Source of the DNA: Bathymodiolus brooksi
Taxonomy: Eukaryota; Mollusca; Bivalvia; Mytilida; Modiolidae
Assembly (NCBI GenBank): GCA_963680875.1
Contig: OY804584.1
Location: 95,624,031-95,688,030, forward strand
Reading direction: 5' to 3'
Length of the DNA stretch: 64,000 nucleotides
How positions within the stretch are numbered: position 1 is the first letter of the stretch; each line of letters begins with the position of its first letter. A model generated the notes under the pieces. That model was not told the DNA's origin. It made no database searches and saw nothing but the letters and a program-made list of their open reading frames with translations. The position numbers and the translations under genes are program-made. Positions 1 through 11,427 of this stretch are shown here, in pieces.

Positions 1-169
1 ATTTATAGTTTGTTGTCTATTGCCCCAGAATTCAAACCTCATACTCATAAAATATTTCGAGAAACCACACTAATAATGTGTATTCATCTATATCAGATGG
101 ACTGCTAAAATTATAACTTAGAAGATTATATTCAAACAGAAGTATTGTTTCTAGATTTTGATTTGATTT

Positions 170-320
170 TTGGTGTTTTAGCGCCACTTTCAGCAATATG
201 GCGACCAGTTTTAGTGGTGGAAGAAGCTGGAGTACCCGGACAGAACCACCGACCATGGGCAAGCAACTGGTAAAGTTAAGTAATCCAACTACCTAACTCA
301 TTGAGCCATCTGGGCCCTTG
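170..320 (-). repeat. SINE remnant, Meta-domain type
   Basis: Read on the minus strand, this holds the start of the core shared with the better copies at 1408-1655 and 52030-52285: a GGTGGTT..CTC stretch, a TCCACCA box, then a GGCGC tail near 180. The tRNA-like head is badly decayed. It is assigned only by similarity to the other copies here. Confidence 0.5.
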
Positions 321-451
321 TGTATTGTTTCTAATTTATTTCTCACCACTCAGAAAAATATAATGTAACATGAGGTAATAACTATAATTCTTATCTTGAC
401 AGAAAAACTACTTGTTAACATGTAGAGAGTAAGTACTTGTTCATGTATGTA

Positions 452-944
452 CAGCGTGTGGACAGAAGTGATTCCTTTTCCGCCATCTTCCCTATATATT
501 TCATGTGAAACCACTTATTTTCATAACATTCTCATGAAGTCATTCCTTAGCCGATTTTCATGAAATTTTCACCTTTAAAACAGAATTAATTAGAGTTTAT
601 CTTAATATCTTCAAGTAATTTTTTCGAAATTTTATTTGCAAACATTTATGATTTAAACACAAATGTAAATTCTTGACGTCACAATTTATATGATTATATT
701 ATATAGTAAAGATTTGGTGAAAAAATTAAACTTTGTTTTTAAATCAATGCTTAAGAGAAAGTAGAAATAAAATTATTTGCAAATTATACGAAGAAGAAAC
801 TATATTTATTTCTGCATTTAATGCTAAAAATTTCATGAAAATCCGATAAGGAATGACTTCATGAGAATGTTATGAAAATAAATGGCTTTATATGAAATAT
901 AGAGGGAAGATGGCAGAAACGGAATCACTTTTGTCCACATGCTG
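452..944. mobile_element. Fold-back MITE, probably Tc1/mariner type
   Basis: The two arms (about 452-570 and 830-944) are inverted copies of each other over roughly 115 bp. Both contain TTCATAACATTCTCATGAAG or its complement. The ends read CAGCGTGTGGAC and GTCCACATGCTG and are flanked by TA on each side, which is the target duplication expected of Tc1/mariner elements. The interior is AT-rich and has no transposase. The length of about 493 bp fits a non-autonomous element. Confidence 0.75.
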
Positions 945-995
945 TAGATATCTAATACAAATTAATTCCCCGGATCTTCAACAAGAGAACACGAC

Positions 996-1225
996 GGGTA
1001 TCACTAGTGGAGCAGGAACAGTTTATTCCTCTGAAGCACCTCTGAATTTAGTGGGATTCTTGTTGTTCAATCTTTAGTTATCCATATAATGTTTTTTCGA
1101 CCATTGTTTGTCTTTGAGGTTGTTTTTTTTGGGGGGGGGGGCATTATATTGTATAATATGTCCTTTTTTGATTTACGCCTTCTGATTACCCCTTTGTTAT
1201 CTTCAAACTTCAAACTTTTTAGACA
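996..1225 (+). repeat. Family B dispersed repeat copy
   Basis: It contains CACTAGTGGAGCAGGAACAG, then a degenerate form of the downstream module, and ends at the shared 3' boundary (TATCTTCAAACTT). A G-tract at about 1131-1141 interrupts it. Family B copies differ in where they start but share this 3' end, as 5'-truncated retrotransposon tails do. Confidence 0.75.
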
Positions 1226-1407
1226 AAAATCCATATATTTCCTTTAATAATCTAAAAAAAAAATGCAACCTTCTTTTGCTATTGTTGATTAGGCAAATGT
1301 CAACTGGAATATATCTTGGTTTTTCTCTTATAGTTATTTATCTTTCGATCAAAATATTATTTTAACATTTTTAGAATTTTGTTTCCTATTTAATAATATT
1401 GTTAGGA

Positions 1408-1655
1408 TTTTTGTATTCAACGTCACTTTCAACAATATTTCAGTTATATCGTGGCGGCCAATTGCTTTGGTGAAGGAAAGCAGAGTATCCAGAGAAAACC
1501 ATCGACCTGTCGTAAGTCACTGACAAACTTTATCACATACTGTTGTATCGAGTACACCTATCTATGAGCGGGATTCGAACTCACAAGTGTATTAGTGATA
1601 ATCACTGATTACATAGGTACTTGTAAATCCAACTACCACACGATCACGACCACGA
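1408..1655 (-). repeat. tRNA-derived SINE with Meta-type core
   Basis: On the minus strand a tRNA-like head carries an A-box-like TGGTAGTTGG and a B-box-like AGTTCGAATCC. The conserved core follows (GTCAGTGACTTACGACAGGT, TGGTTTTCTCT, then CGATATAACTGAAATATTG). This is the layout of the Meta-domain SINEs found across many animals, well represented in bivalves. The copy is nearly full length. Confidence 0.75.
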
Positions 1656-3189
1656 CGTTCCCTATTTAATAATGATAATAGTAATAATAAATTGATTTCG
1701 CTGAATAATTTCCCACCATATCTCTCTCAGATAAAGCAAATGAGCATATGCAGCTTCATGTACTTTAACGAATGATGACGAGATTATTAGACTTTCTGCT
1801 CAATCCTATAACAATGATAACAAATACTTTATTATCATGAACTTGTTCTATTTGAACAGTCAAATTACATAATCTGATAATTTTTTGCTATATACAGTAA
1901 CTGACCGAAGCATAGCTTTTCTGGTACCTCTATCAGATGATTTACCTAGTTGTAAATCAGTCCACTTCGTGTTGATATAAAATGTTAAGTGGGGTAATTG
2001 TATGATTTTATTATTTAATTCAAATTTCACCGTCTATGAATTACTGTGATTTTTCTAAAGGATAAACCCAATGTTGATGCTATGTCTTAAATTATCAAGT
2101 TTGTGTGTATTCCGCTGAAAACTGGGAAAATGGTCGGTGAACCTAGCCTTTGTCTCTGTTTTAGGCCTCATGCACATAAACTTTATATTTGAAAGACAAT
2201 GCACTAATATTGTTTATTTATTTTCAGATAATTCATTGGGTACAAGAGGTCAATTCATTACATACATGAACATGCTGTCCACTACCTAGACTGGGCACTG
2301 AATTAATCAATAGAAAACAGACGTATAAAGTACTGATTAGAGCGACACAAACTGCCACAATGAATCAAAACGGAGCATAGATGCTTCGAAGGAAATATGT
2401 GTTGCTCTATGCAATACCACCAGTCGTGAAATCCTCATTTAGAGTCAATACATCATCAGTGAAAAATAAAATGTGAAAGTCAAAAATGGAAAACAAATAA
2501 TGAGTTCACGAAATCAATCAATCAATCAATTAACTCAAAAAAGTTTCCAGGGTGTTACATTTATGGATGAAAAAGCTAATATTTAATATATTTATTTTGT
2601 AAAAGTTGCTAAGGGCTGCATCATACTATCAGGTGACTAATCTATAACTCGCCAATAACGACCAAGTGCATTATCCAATAAACAGTCAGTCTGCAGTATT
2701 TACAGTTAACCTGGATGTAAGGTGCACACAATTCCTGAGTGGATCCGTTCTGAAAATACACATCAAAATAAGTTGCAAAGAACTGCTTCATACTATTAGC
2801 TGACTAATCTATAACTCGTCAATGACGACCAAGTGATGTAAAAGAAGAGATTCCGGTAGTATTCATTTTCCATAGTCTACAAATGTAACTTGTTTGTGTA
2901 TGTCATCACTTTTAAACAAGAACCAAGAGTATGTTAAACATTTAGCTGAAGAATTTCCATTAACTTGTGACAAAATTAACTCTTAAGCATGCCGATGACC
3001 ATTTTTCTATTTCGAAGATTTAAATAATGTGCATGACCTCTATGTTTACTTTGGTTTTACTGTGCCGGCAATGAACCAATACAAAGTTGTTTTAAAACAT
3101 TTTTTTTTTCATTTTGGAGTGATGAAAATATTTTTCTATTCTAGATAAATAAATCATTCTCCAGTTTGGACAAATAATATCATAACATG
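1656..3189. other. No gene seen; local duplication
   Basis: AT-rich DNA with no convincing coding sequence. Two diverged copies of about 65 bp (2592-2660 and 2770-2838) share CTAATCTATAACTCG and CGACCAAGTG, so a small tandem duplication has happened here. An ATCA run occurs near 2515. Confidence 0.5.
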
Positions 3190-3700
3190 TGAATCGTATT
3201 ATGAAAAGAAAGTTTAAGCAGAGAAGGTCAACAATTCCACCAATATCAACCAAACGAACAATCACCTCTCACCTTAACTCATTGAACATAGAAAAGACCA
3301 AGACATATGTCATTAGAAATCCAGGGTCTGGCTTGGGACATGCACAAACATGTGGCGGTTAATGGAATTCCCACCCTTCCCTCTTGATATCTGGATCTCC
3401 AACGACAATACATATACAAAATGTATTAATAAATGGAAAAAACCTGCCCATATGCATACATTATCAATAAACAGTCTGTCTACAGTATTCACAGTTAACC
3501 TGAATGTAAGGTGCTCAATATTGTTGAGTGGATCCCTATTACAAATTACAACCGTTCTACCAAAAGATGTGTTGAAAGAGGCGTTAAACACCATTATCAT
3601 ACCCCCTAACCATCCCCCAAAAGATGATGTATTGCTTTCTGAAAATACACATAAATTAAACATAATACGCAAAATCGAATACAGTACGTTATTTCACTAA
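3190..3700 (+). repeat. Family D dispersed repeat copy
   Basis: It shares with 9985-10380 the string CAACAATTCCACCAATATCAA, then CTCTCACCTTAACTCA, then GGCTTGGGACA. Here the CTCTCACCTTAACTCA segment occurs once; at 10029-10308 it is amplified tenfold. A related stretch (AACAGTC..CTG.AGTATT.ACAGTTAACCTG) also occurs at 2680-2720. Overlapping open frames on both strands are not supported as genes. Confidence 0.55.
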
Positions 3701-4989
3701 TCCACAAAATTTTAATTTCGCAAGCTTTAAAATTATGTTTAGTCACTATTACAATATTGTAAAGTACTATTTCTGTTATATATAAATTAGATGGCTATGC
3801 TTAGCTTTAATGCTCTTTAGAAGTAGATTTAGGGAATATAATTGGGAGCTTTTAAAAGAATGAAGAAAAAATAAATTGCCTTAAATGAAATTGATTTTTT
3901 GCCCCAATTTGCTGAAAATATTAGTTTCAATCAAGTGAATTTATTGGAAAACTCTTTCAAATGGTTGATTACAAAATGGCAGTTCTGGAGAAAACGGTTA
4001 CGCCTCTGATGGGTTAATATAGTTTAACAGCAAATTTGTCACTCCAAAGCCGATTACCTGAAAAAAGAAAATGGTTCCTCGTGAGCAACATATAATTAAT
4101 GGATTGTATTTAATTGATGAGCTACAAAAAAGACGAAATTGAAGTGAGATATAAGGTTAATAAGCTGTCAAATATAATTAGTTAAAACACTAGAGCGAAT
4201 CGTAGAATGAAAACGATGTCGGGAGAAATGATTCCGTAAAAGCCGTCATTAAGAGTTTAATTTACAAACGATTTTAAAACGTCCTATTGCGTTATAATTT
4301 TATTAATTAGAGACCATGGGAATAATAATATTGATGATAGCAACATCAAAGAATCATATATTCTCTTAAATATTATATACAATCAATTCTGTAAAAAAAA
4401 ATATTTACAAATGTCACTTGTGATACTATTGTATTATGAAAAGAAATTTTAAACAGTGATGTTAATATTGTGTCTAGCGAATTGTAAGTTTGGCGATACC
4501 GTTGTCGTCTTTTCTTCTTTTTTTTTTTAATAAAAGCGTTCTTTATCATTAAGAATTTAATGTAATCATTTGTAGTTTTATTGGTGAGGAAAAGCATCGA
4601 CTGAACTACATTTGGTATAAAATGCTATATCAAATAAAATTGAAATTATTTTTAATTGTTTCGATATTCCACATTTTGAAGAGTTATTATTGTCTATTGT
4701 TACAGTATCTCTCTACACAGACGGTCGGAAATAGTTCCCCGAAGTGGGCGTGGTTAGATGGTTGTGGACTTCATTGATCGATGTAGCTCCAAATCCTATG
4801 ACAGATGCGAACTTTCTAAGCAATCACCTGATGCTTTATAAAGAAAATTAACACATAATGAGATTATTTTTAAATAACTACTGACGTTAGATGTATAAGT
4901 GTATATATCGTTTAAAGCTGTACTTGTGATAATATATATAATACACAAAGATTTTCTTTTGTAGCGGCTGATGTTACTTGCTAGTCCTA
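3701..4989. other. No gene seen
   Basis: AT-rich sequence with homopolymer runs. No recognisable protein, RNA or repeat family. Confidence 0.5.
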
Positions 4990-5330
4990 AGAAAAATTTG
5001 AAGATACCAAAGCTGTAATCATAAGTCGTCAATTGAAGAAGAATAGACAATACAATAGCCAAAAACCAAAAGAAAAGGGCAAAAGATAAAGATTGGTCAA
5101 CAAAATACTAATTATAAAACAATAAAGTAGGCGACATGAATTCAACTGAACTTGAGTTCATCCCCGGTTTTTAGTGGGGTTCGTGTTACTCGATCTTTAG
5201 TTTTATGTGTATGTTTTGTAGATCGTTGTTTGTCCTTTTGGACTTTTTCTTTTGACAATTGTGATATCTGTCCTTTTTCGGCTTACGGATTCTGATTATC
5301 CCTTTGGTATCTTCAAACTCTTCTTAATTA
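4990..5330. repeat. Two family B fragments in opposite orientation
   Basis: The first (about 4990-5095, minus) starts at the family 3' boundary AGATACCAAAG. The second (about 5147-5330, plus) runs from CCCCGGTTTTTAGTGGGGTT to CCCTTTGGTATCTTCAAACT. Together they form an inverted pair, similar to 41915-42400. Confidence 0.75.
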
Positions 5331-6105
5331 GGATACTAAATTTCGAATCTCGAATCTCGATCTTCAGATATTGAATTTCCGAATTTCGAATGTTGAGTCT
5401 CGGATTATCCTGTTGGGCTCTGGTAGTTTTAAAAAATAAAGTTTTTGTGGATTCGTCGCAAAACTGGGAAAAGTTCTACCGGTAAACCTCGCCCATGTCT
5501 CGGTTTTTAAGCATCGTACAAATAAATTTCAGTATTGTATGACACTGCATTAATAATGTATATTGTCGTGCGTCCAACTGTTTATTAAACCTCTGCTCTC
5601 TACTTTACATCATTAAGCGAAACTGCATTTTTGTTTAAATTGAAACCATCAACATTCTGTAATAAAGAAGAATTATCATATAATTTCCATCTGATGTAGT
5701 AAAACTCGATTACGACCCAGATTTGAATATAATTTCCGTATTGGTAATTACAAACGAATTCATTCTCATAATTCATAATGCCACCTTCTAACAATAATTA
5801 TAAAAAGTTGATCGAGAAATTTTACAGCTTCCCTTTTATGGTAAATAGCTCCATGGCGTTCTTTAGCCACGGGTTCATATTTTTTTTAGCATTGATCGTA
5901 TACCATAATCAATGCATTTACTAACTATATAAAAGCGTACGAATAAACGCATGCTAGACGTATAAAATCACCTGTATCCTGCGCTTTAAGAAAATCAACG
6001 CACAATAGACACTGTTCGCACACGGACCGCTTTGTTAGACACCAGAAGAAATTTTTGGTTGTGAATTTAGCACTTTTTTGCACACATGTCATTGCAGTAC
6101 AAACT
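5331..6105. other. No gene seen
   Basis: A short run of near-repeats of TTTCGAATCTCGAATCTCGA occurs at 5340-5400. Nothing else is recognisable. Confidence 0.45.
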
Positions 6106-6246
6106 TATAAACACAATATGCGTGTTTTGTCGGGCAATATAAAATATATTTGTTCTCGCCACGAAATAGGAGATTTTCTTCATGTTTCTACAGCTCGTAC
6201 AAGTACATTTTGTATTTGTAAACATTGTACAAATATAGTCTTTGTG
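6106..6246. repeat. Diverged copy of a short inverted-repeat element
   Basis: Similar to 23937-24076: TTTGTCGGGCAATATAAAAT, then TTCTCGCC, then CGTACAAGTACATTTTGTATT. The second arm is more decayed than at 23.9 kb. Confidence 0.45.
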
Positions 6247-7084
6247 TAAGTTCAATAAAAGACGTGATAATATGATGGCAATATAGGCCACCGTATACTT
6301 CGTTCGTGAACGATCCCGTATTTAACCTGCTTTAATCATAGTAAATTTGGTAGAATAAGAATGATCCTTTCCAAAATATACTTTCATGGAAAATAATCTT
6401 GCTAATATTGAATGCATAAGTGATATATTTGCTGAGAATGATATTTACCTTTATTTCTGTGGAAAAACACTTGAATGACCGCATTTTGTCCATAAGAGGG
6501 GAGGTGTGGGACATAAAAATATGTTAACCCCGCCACTTTTTATTTAGGTGCCTGTACATAGCCAGAAAAGTAAGCGGTCATTTATTTGTGTCTCTTTTTA
6601 AGATTTTTCTTATAGGTTTTTGTTCCAACAGTGTGACATTTTTTTGCTTTTCATTTTATTTCTACAATTTTTCTATTAAAATTAAGAACTGTTCCGACAG
6701 TGTAGAATTTTTAGTTTTTTTTTTTAAATTTCTTTCTTTGGGGTTTTCAATTTAAAATCAATTGCATTTCAGTACGATTATCGGTTAGCTATAATTTTTG
6801 TAGTAAATTGCTTTAATCGTAATATAATTTCCGCAGATAATTATGCACGTATTTTTGTAATGCTATTTTAATGATGATTTATGAAATAAAAGCCAGGTGA
6901 AAGTATGATTACTTCCTCATAAAATTATGGTAAAAAAGGGCTACAATTATCTGATGCTATTTATTAACTGTTTTAATTGAATATCTCTTAAAAAAAACAA
7001 GTGAATAAAATATATGCATACTAAAAAGATATTTCAAAACTACCAGGTGTATTAAATAGCAGGAAAATGGAAAATTTGAAAATA
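6247..7084. other. No gene seen
   Basis: AT-rich DNA with several T-runs; no supported feature. Confidence 0.45.
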
Positions 7085-7275
7085 CAAAATGGTAGTCAGG
7101 ATCTGTAAACCGAAGAAGAACACACAATGCAATGTCCATAAAAGGATAAAGAATGATCATCAAAACACTACACAGGTAACTAAAGATCAAGTAACACGAA
7201 CACCGGAGGCAAACTTAGGTGCTCTGGAAGGGTGAGAAATGTATGCTCCACTAGTGGCACTCGTCGCTCAAATTG
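7085..7275 (-). repeat. Family B copy
   Basis: The minus-strand form shows ATCTGTAAACCGAAGAAG, CAAAACACTACACAG and TCCACTAGTGGCACTCGTCG. The 3' boundary itself is diverged. Confidence 0.7.
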
Positions 7276-7409
7276 TCTCTTCCTTTAGTAATATACGGTT
7301 ATTGCACGTATATTGGTTAATATTTGTCCCGTACATAATATTATATTGCACAAGATTGCGATGAATATCCAGAGAGGGACATATTATATGTCATATATAG
7401 CACAAGAAA

Positions 7410-7527
7410 GAAAAGTTAGAAGATACCAAAGGGGTGATAATAATCCGTAAATCAAAGAACAGACATCACAATGGCAAAAAGAACAAGTGCAAAAGGTCAA
7501 ACAACCATCTACAAAACATTACACAAA
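7410..7527 (-). repeat. Family B 3' fragment joined to family A
   Basis: It runs from AGATACCAAAGGGGTGATAA to CTACAAAACATTACAC and then passes directly into a family A element at 7527. This is either a nested insertion or a composite element. Confidence 0.65.
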
Positions 7528-7854
7528 AATAAGGGTAATAACAAAATTACCGAACTCCGAACAATCTTACAAAGGGAAAGTCAAAACTCATAAGAATATA
7601 AACAGACAAAATCAGTCAACAACCGGAAAACTGTGAAAACCGTAATGACCCTGACTTGGTACAGGCATTTCTAAAGAAATGGTGGGTTGAATCAGATTTT
7701 AAAGCACCAAATCTCCCGCTTTCAGTACGGCTCAAAGGTTCCGGTTGTCACTATAGCAGTATGTATAACAATATTGGAACAAAATAGGTCAAACAGTTGT
7801 CAAAGCAATACCAAATTCAGTGAAGTAAATGGCAAACACACTTTTACGTCACAC
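7527..7854 (+). mobile_element. Family A non-autonomous element, near complete
   Basis: The reference copy of family A: AAGGGTAATAACAAAATTAC, AACAATCTTACAAAGGGAAA, ACCGTAATGACCCTGACTTG, GGTTCCGGTTGTCACTATAG, ending TTTTACGTCACAC. Other copies are at 14781, 23641, 28472, 40539 and 41290. No open reading frame is shared between copies, so it looks non-coding. One copy has inserted into a gene (28472-28776), which shows mobility. Confidence 0.75.
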
Positions 7855-8508
7855 AGCTAAAGATCGAGTAAAACTTTGACAATGACAAGAGCACCATCTT
7901 TTCCCGTCGATGACCATATGATTTGAATGGTTTTTAGTGATTTTGTAGTACTAGTACAAAAATCGGAGAATTTATGGCTTCAAACTTTTCTTGCATGCTA
8001 ACTTTTGGTTACATTACACTACAATATATACTTCTATGTAAGAATACATATTATTTTTGAAGCTGAATAAAATCCTTATTTTACTAATCATACTAATGGT
8101 TTGATTAGATTTTGTTTTCGTGAAATTAAATATCATGAAAACAATATAAAACATAGTGAGAACAACTACTTTTCTAACCGATTTCCTGTTTTTAAATCCA
8201 GGCTAAGATCATAATTGATCACAAATATGGTGTAATGGTTCCTTTATTCATAGGTTTATCAAGAAAAACGACAAGAAGCTAGCCCGATTCCCTATTTTCA
8301 ATTTCCTCTATTCAGGTTATGTTATTTCACTAAGTTATTCTAAACTTGGTGATTTTATTATTCGCATCTATCCCATTTAGTTTGAAATAATGGATACCTC
8401 AGATACAGCTAGATTTGCTTCTTCTTTGACCTACACTTCGAAATTGACAGTAAGGGACGGCTAAGAACGAAACTTTAAGACAAACGGGATTATTTCAATT
8501 TTCTCATT
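7855..8508. other. No gene seen
   Basis: AT-rich sequence without a recognisable coding region or repeat. Confidence 0.45.
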
Positions 8509-8718
8509 GTGAACTTTCCTTTTATATGTAGGAACATTCTAGCATCATCTGCATATGGAGTTTCATATCTCTCAGTTGGTACGATATTCCAGAACAGGTT
8601 CCTACTGAACCAAGGGTTCCTAGTGGTTATGTTGAAGTCATCACGTCGAACATTATATGGTTGCCATCATCACTTGGTTAACCGTTACGACAAAACTGTG
8701 TCACAACTCCGTTTGTAA
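8509..8718 (+). pseudogene. Decayed C-terminal fragment of a retroelement reverse transcriptase
   Basis: A 69-residue frame contains NFPF, SAYGVSYLS, NQGF and HLVNRYDKTVSQL in that order. These match in order and spacing the C-terminal end of a large animal reverse-transcriptase family as I recall it (typical forms read YGVYISQLIR.. and ..KYG..VS.). Many substitutions are present and nothing upstream continues the frame. It runs directly into family B non-coding sequence, which suggests family B is the 3' untranslated tail of this retroelement. The protein match is from memory and unverified. Confidence 0.5.
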
Positions 8719-9010
8719 TCACAATTCGTCCCTTTCCTCATAACTGGTCATGATCGCCGGATTTGTAGCAAGGGCAACAAGACAGGTGCCACTAGTGGAG
8801 AAGAAACTGCTATCCGTTCTGGGGCAACTGAGTTCAAACCCCCCTCCCCTCCCCGCCCCGGTTGTTGGTGAAGTTTGTTGTGTTGCTCAATCTGTAGTTT
8901 TGTGTAGCGTTTTATAGATCATGGTTAGTCCTATTGTCATTTTTCTATTGGCTATCGATTTACTGTTTCTGATGACCTCTTTGGTGTCTTCAAACTTTTC
9001 ATAGCGAGCC
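8719..9010 (+). repeat. Family B copy, longest 5' extent
   Basis: It follows the reverse-transcriptase remnant: CTCCGTTTGTAATCACAATT, TCCTCATAACTGGTCATGAT, GGTGCCACTAGTGGAGAAGA, a C-rich stretch, then the shared 3' end TTTGGTGTCTTCAAACTTTT. Confidence 0.75.
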
Positions 9011-9984
9011 CGACTCGACTGTGCTATGTTATTGATTCGGCCACGATCGGGTCAAATCAGAGAACTATTTGATGCTTCTCCTCTAATCACTAACATTGAG
9101 CAGTAAGAGCAAAGGTTGGCTGGGTCTAAGTCAGGATAATGTGTCCGCGTCACTCAAGTCATTTATTGAAGTGCCTGTACTAAGTCAGGAAAATTAGTAG
9201 TTATGTAAATGTAGGTTGAAGAGTCGATTTTGGCTCTGTTCCTTCGAATTTGGAACGGTTCGACAATGGTAGTTTTTTTCTGTTTTTTTTATTTTTCATT
9301 TCATTATATTTGACTAAGAATTATCTTCATTATGCTTCACGTAATCTCTTTATAAGACATTATGTCCATTTTACTGATCACATAACACTAATATTGAAGA
9401 AAATAGATTGTCATTTTATAAAATCAACAATAATGATATAATAATATCGTTTTTAGCCTAAAAAGTCGACTATAAAAGATATAATAATATCGTTCCTTGG
9501 TTTAACATCTCATCAACTCAATTTGTATAAAGCAATTGATACACATCTCAATTAATCGACCAACGAGAACCCCTTAATTTTGAGACCCATTTTGTAACCA
9601 ATTTTGTCCTCTTAACGACTATTTCAACGGATCAATCCGTCTCTAAGTGATCTCTCTGATTATAAGTGTCAATATGCCGTCATTTTATTTAGGTTTAGGA
9701 AACATCAAACGATTCGTTCATAACTAATTGACAACTAGAATACCAGATTAAAGCTCCTTGTAGAATCAATTTACTAAATTGAAATGCTGTTTATATTATT
9801 TAGACAAGGAAAGAACGACAACTCGTGAACATATTTGTTTCCAATGTACACATTGCATCAAAGAAAAAAATAGTATCATTCAAATCTGCAATAAACACAC
9901 AAAATTCAAAAGAAGAAAGGGTTACCATATGATATCAGATATAACTGGATAGTTAAGCGACGCATTTGTCTTGATGAAAATACA
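9011..9984. other. No gene seen; possible SINE scrap
   Basis: 9080-9175 weakly resembles family E (GCTTCTCCTCTAA, AGTAAGAGCAA). A short TATAATAATATCGTT repeat occurs at 9434-9495. Otherwise unrecognised. Confidence 0.4.
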
Positions 9985-10380
9985 TTTTAAACAGTGATTG
10001 TCAACAATTCCACCAATATCAACAAATCGAACAATAACCTCTCACCTTAACTCACTGAACAATAACCTCTCACCTTAAGTCACTGAACAATAACCTCTCA
10101 CCTTAAGTCACTGAACAATAACCTCTCACCTTAACTCACTGAACAATAACCTCTCACCGTAACTCACTGAACAATAACCTCTCACCTTATCTCACTGAAC
10201 AATAACCTCTCACCTTAACTCACTGAACAATAACCTCTCACCTTAGCTCACTGAACAATAACCTCTCACCTTAAGTCACTGAACAATAACCTCTCACCTT
10301 AAGTCACTGAACACAAAAAGACCACAAAATATGATGTTGTAAATCCAAGTCATGGCTTGGGACAGGCAGAATCATGTTCC
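9985..10380 (+). repeat. Family D element carrying an internal array
   Basis: The flanks match the copy at 3190-3360: CAACAATTCCACCAATATCAA before the array and GGCTTGGGACAGGCA after it. The element has been expanded internally by tandem amplification. Confidence 0.65.
10029..10308. repeat. 28-bp minisatellite, 10 copies
   Basis: The unit is GAACAATAACCTCTCACC followed by TTAACTCACT; copies differ at one or two positions (AACTCA/AAGTCA/AGCTCA). It lies exactly where the unexpanded family D copy at about 3250-3285 has one unit. Confidence 0.9.
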
Positions 10381-11427
10381 GAGATTTAATCGATGAATGG
10401 GATCCCTATCATCCCGTCATGCTTTTTCTTCTAATTTTCCCCATCCTGTTAGCTCATACAGAAGTAAGGATTTATTTATTCTCCACAAAAGTCCTCTTTA
10501 AGATGAAAACGCTTTCTACAGTTACTGATCAATGTTCTTTACCAATATCAACAAAACGAACAATCACCTGGACGCAAAAGTCCACGACACGACGTATGAG
10601 GTTGTTAATGCATGTCCTACCTTAGGAGAGGTGCAATAATGTGGCAGGATTAAGCGGTAAAAGGGACCCATACCCGCCCATATTGTCGTTTATTCTTCTA
10701 ATTTATACAGAAAACAAAGATTGATTTATTCCCTATAAAAGTCCTCTTTAAGATGAAAACGCTTTCTCCAGTTACTAATCAATGTTCTTTTCCTAAGCCT
10801 CAATTAGAAAATGAACCGTTTATTCTTCTCTTTATTACTCGTCCTACAGAGACGGTAAAATAACAATATACAACGCTCCAGTGATGACTTGCATACTTAA
10901 ACCAATGAGTTTGACATGTTAGAATTGTCAGCTTAATGCCGAACAAATAATTCTAAATTGCTGGCAAATTAAAAGGTTGCTTGTCCATCATCTGATGAAT
11001 TAATCAACACTTTATAGTAATTGTTTCGTGGGGATTGAACGAAGAAGAATTTGATTGAACATAATGATGGTTTATTCTGAGCTGGTGTGTCATTCCATAT
11101 TATCAATTCCTCTATAGACTATTAAATGGTACACATACTTGATTTAATGGCAATTACTATAAAAACAGAACTCGTTTCTAGACACAGAAACCCGATTACT
11201 TGTATTTGAAAACGAAGGAATCATGTGAAAAGTAAGCATACAACTTCCTCCTTGCTGCCTGAATGCAATATTTCTCATAAAAATCATTTTGAAAAATCTT
11301 AAAAAGAAAACACTAAATTAAAACATATAAACTATTAAATAAATGGTGAAATGGCAGAGGTACAATAGCTATTTCATAAACAGAAGATTGTTGCTGTTTA
11401 TCGCACGGATTACTGAAAAAAGCATGC
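10381..11427. other. Family D scraps, then no gene
   Basis: 10480-10640 and 10690-10800 are two diverged copies of one segment (AAAGTCCTCTTTAAGATGAA, CGCTTTCT.CAGTTACT). The rest to 11427 is unrecognised. Confidence 0.45.

Noticed and set aside
1530..1655. A functional tRNA gene (A- and B-box-like sequences)
   Set aside because: The head is followed by the SINE core and cannot be folded by eye into a clean cloverleaf; the same holds for 33110-33470 and 52030-52285.
3313..3700. Overlapping frames of 116-119 codons on both strands
   Set aside because: They lie in a dispersed repeat (family D), overlap each other on opposite strands and show no protein signature.
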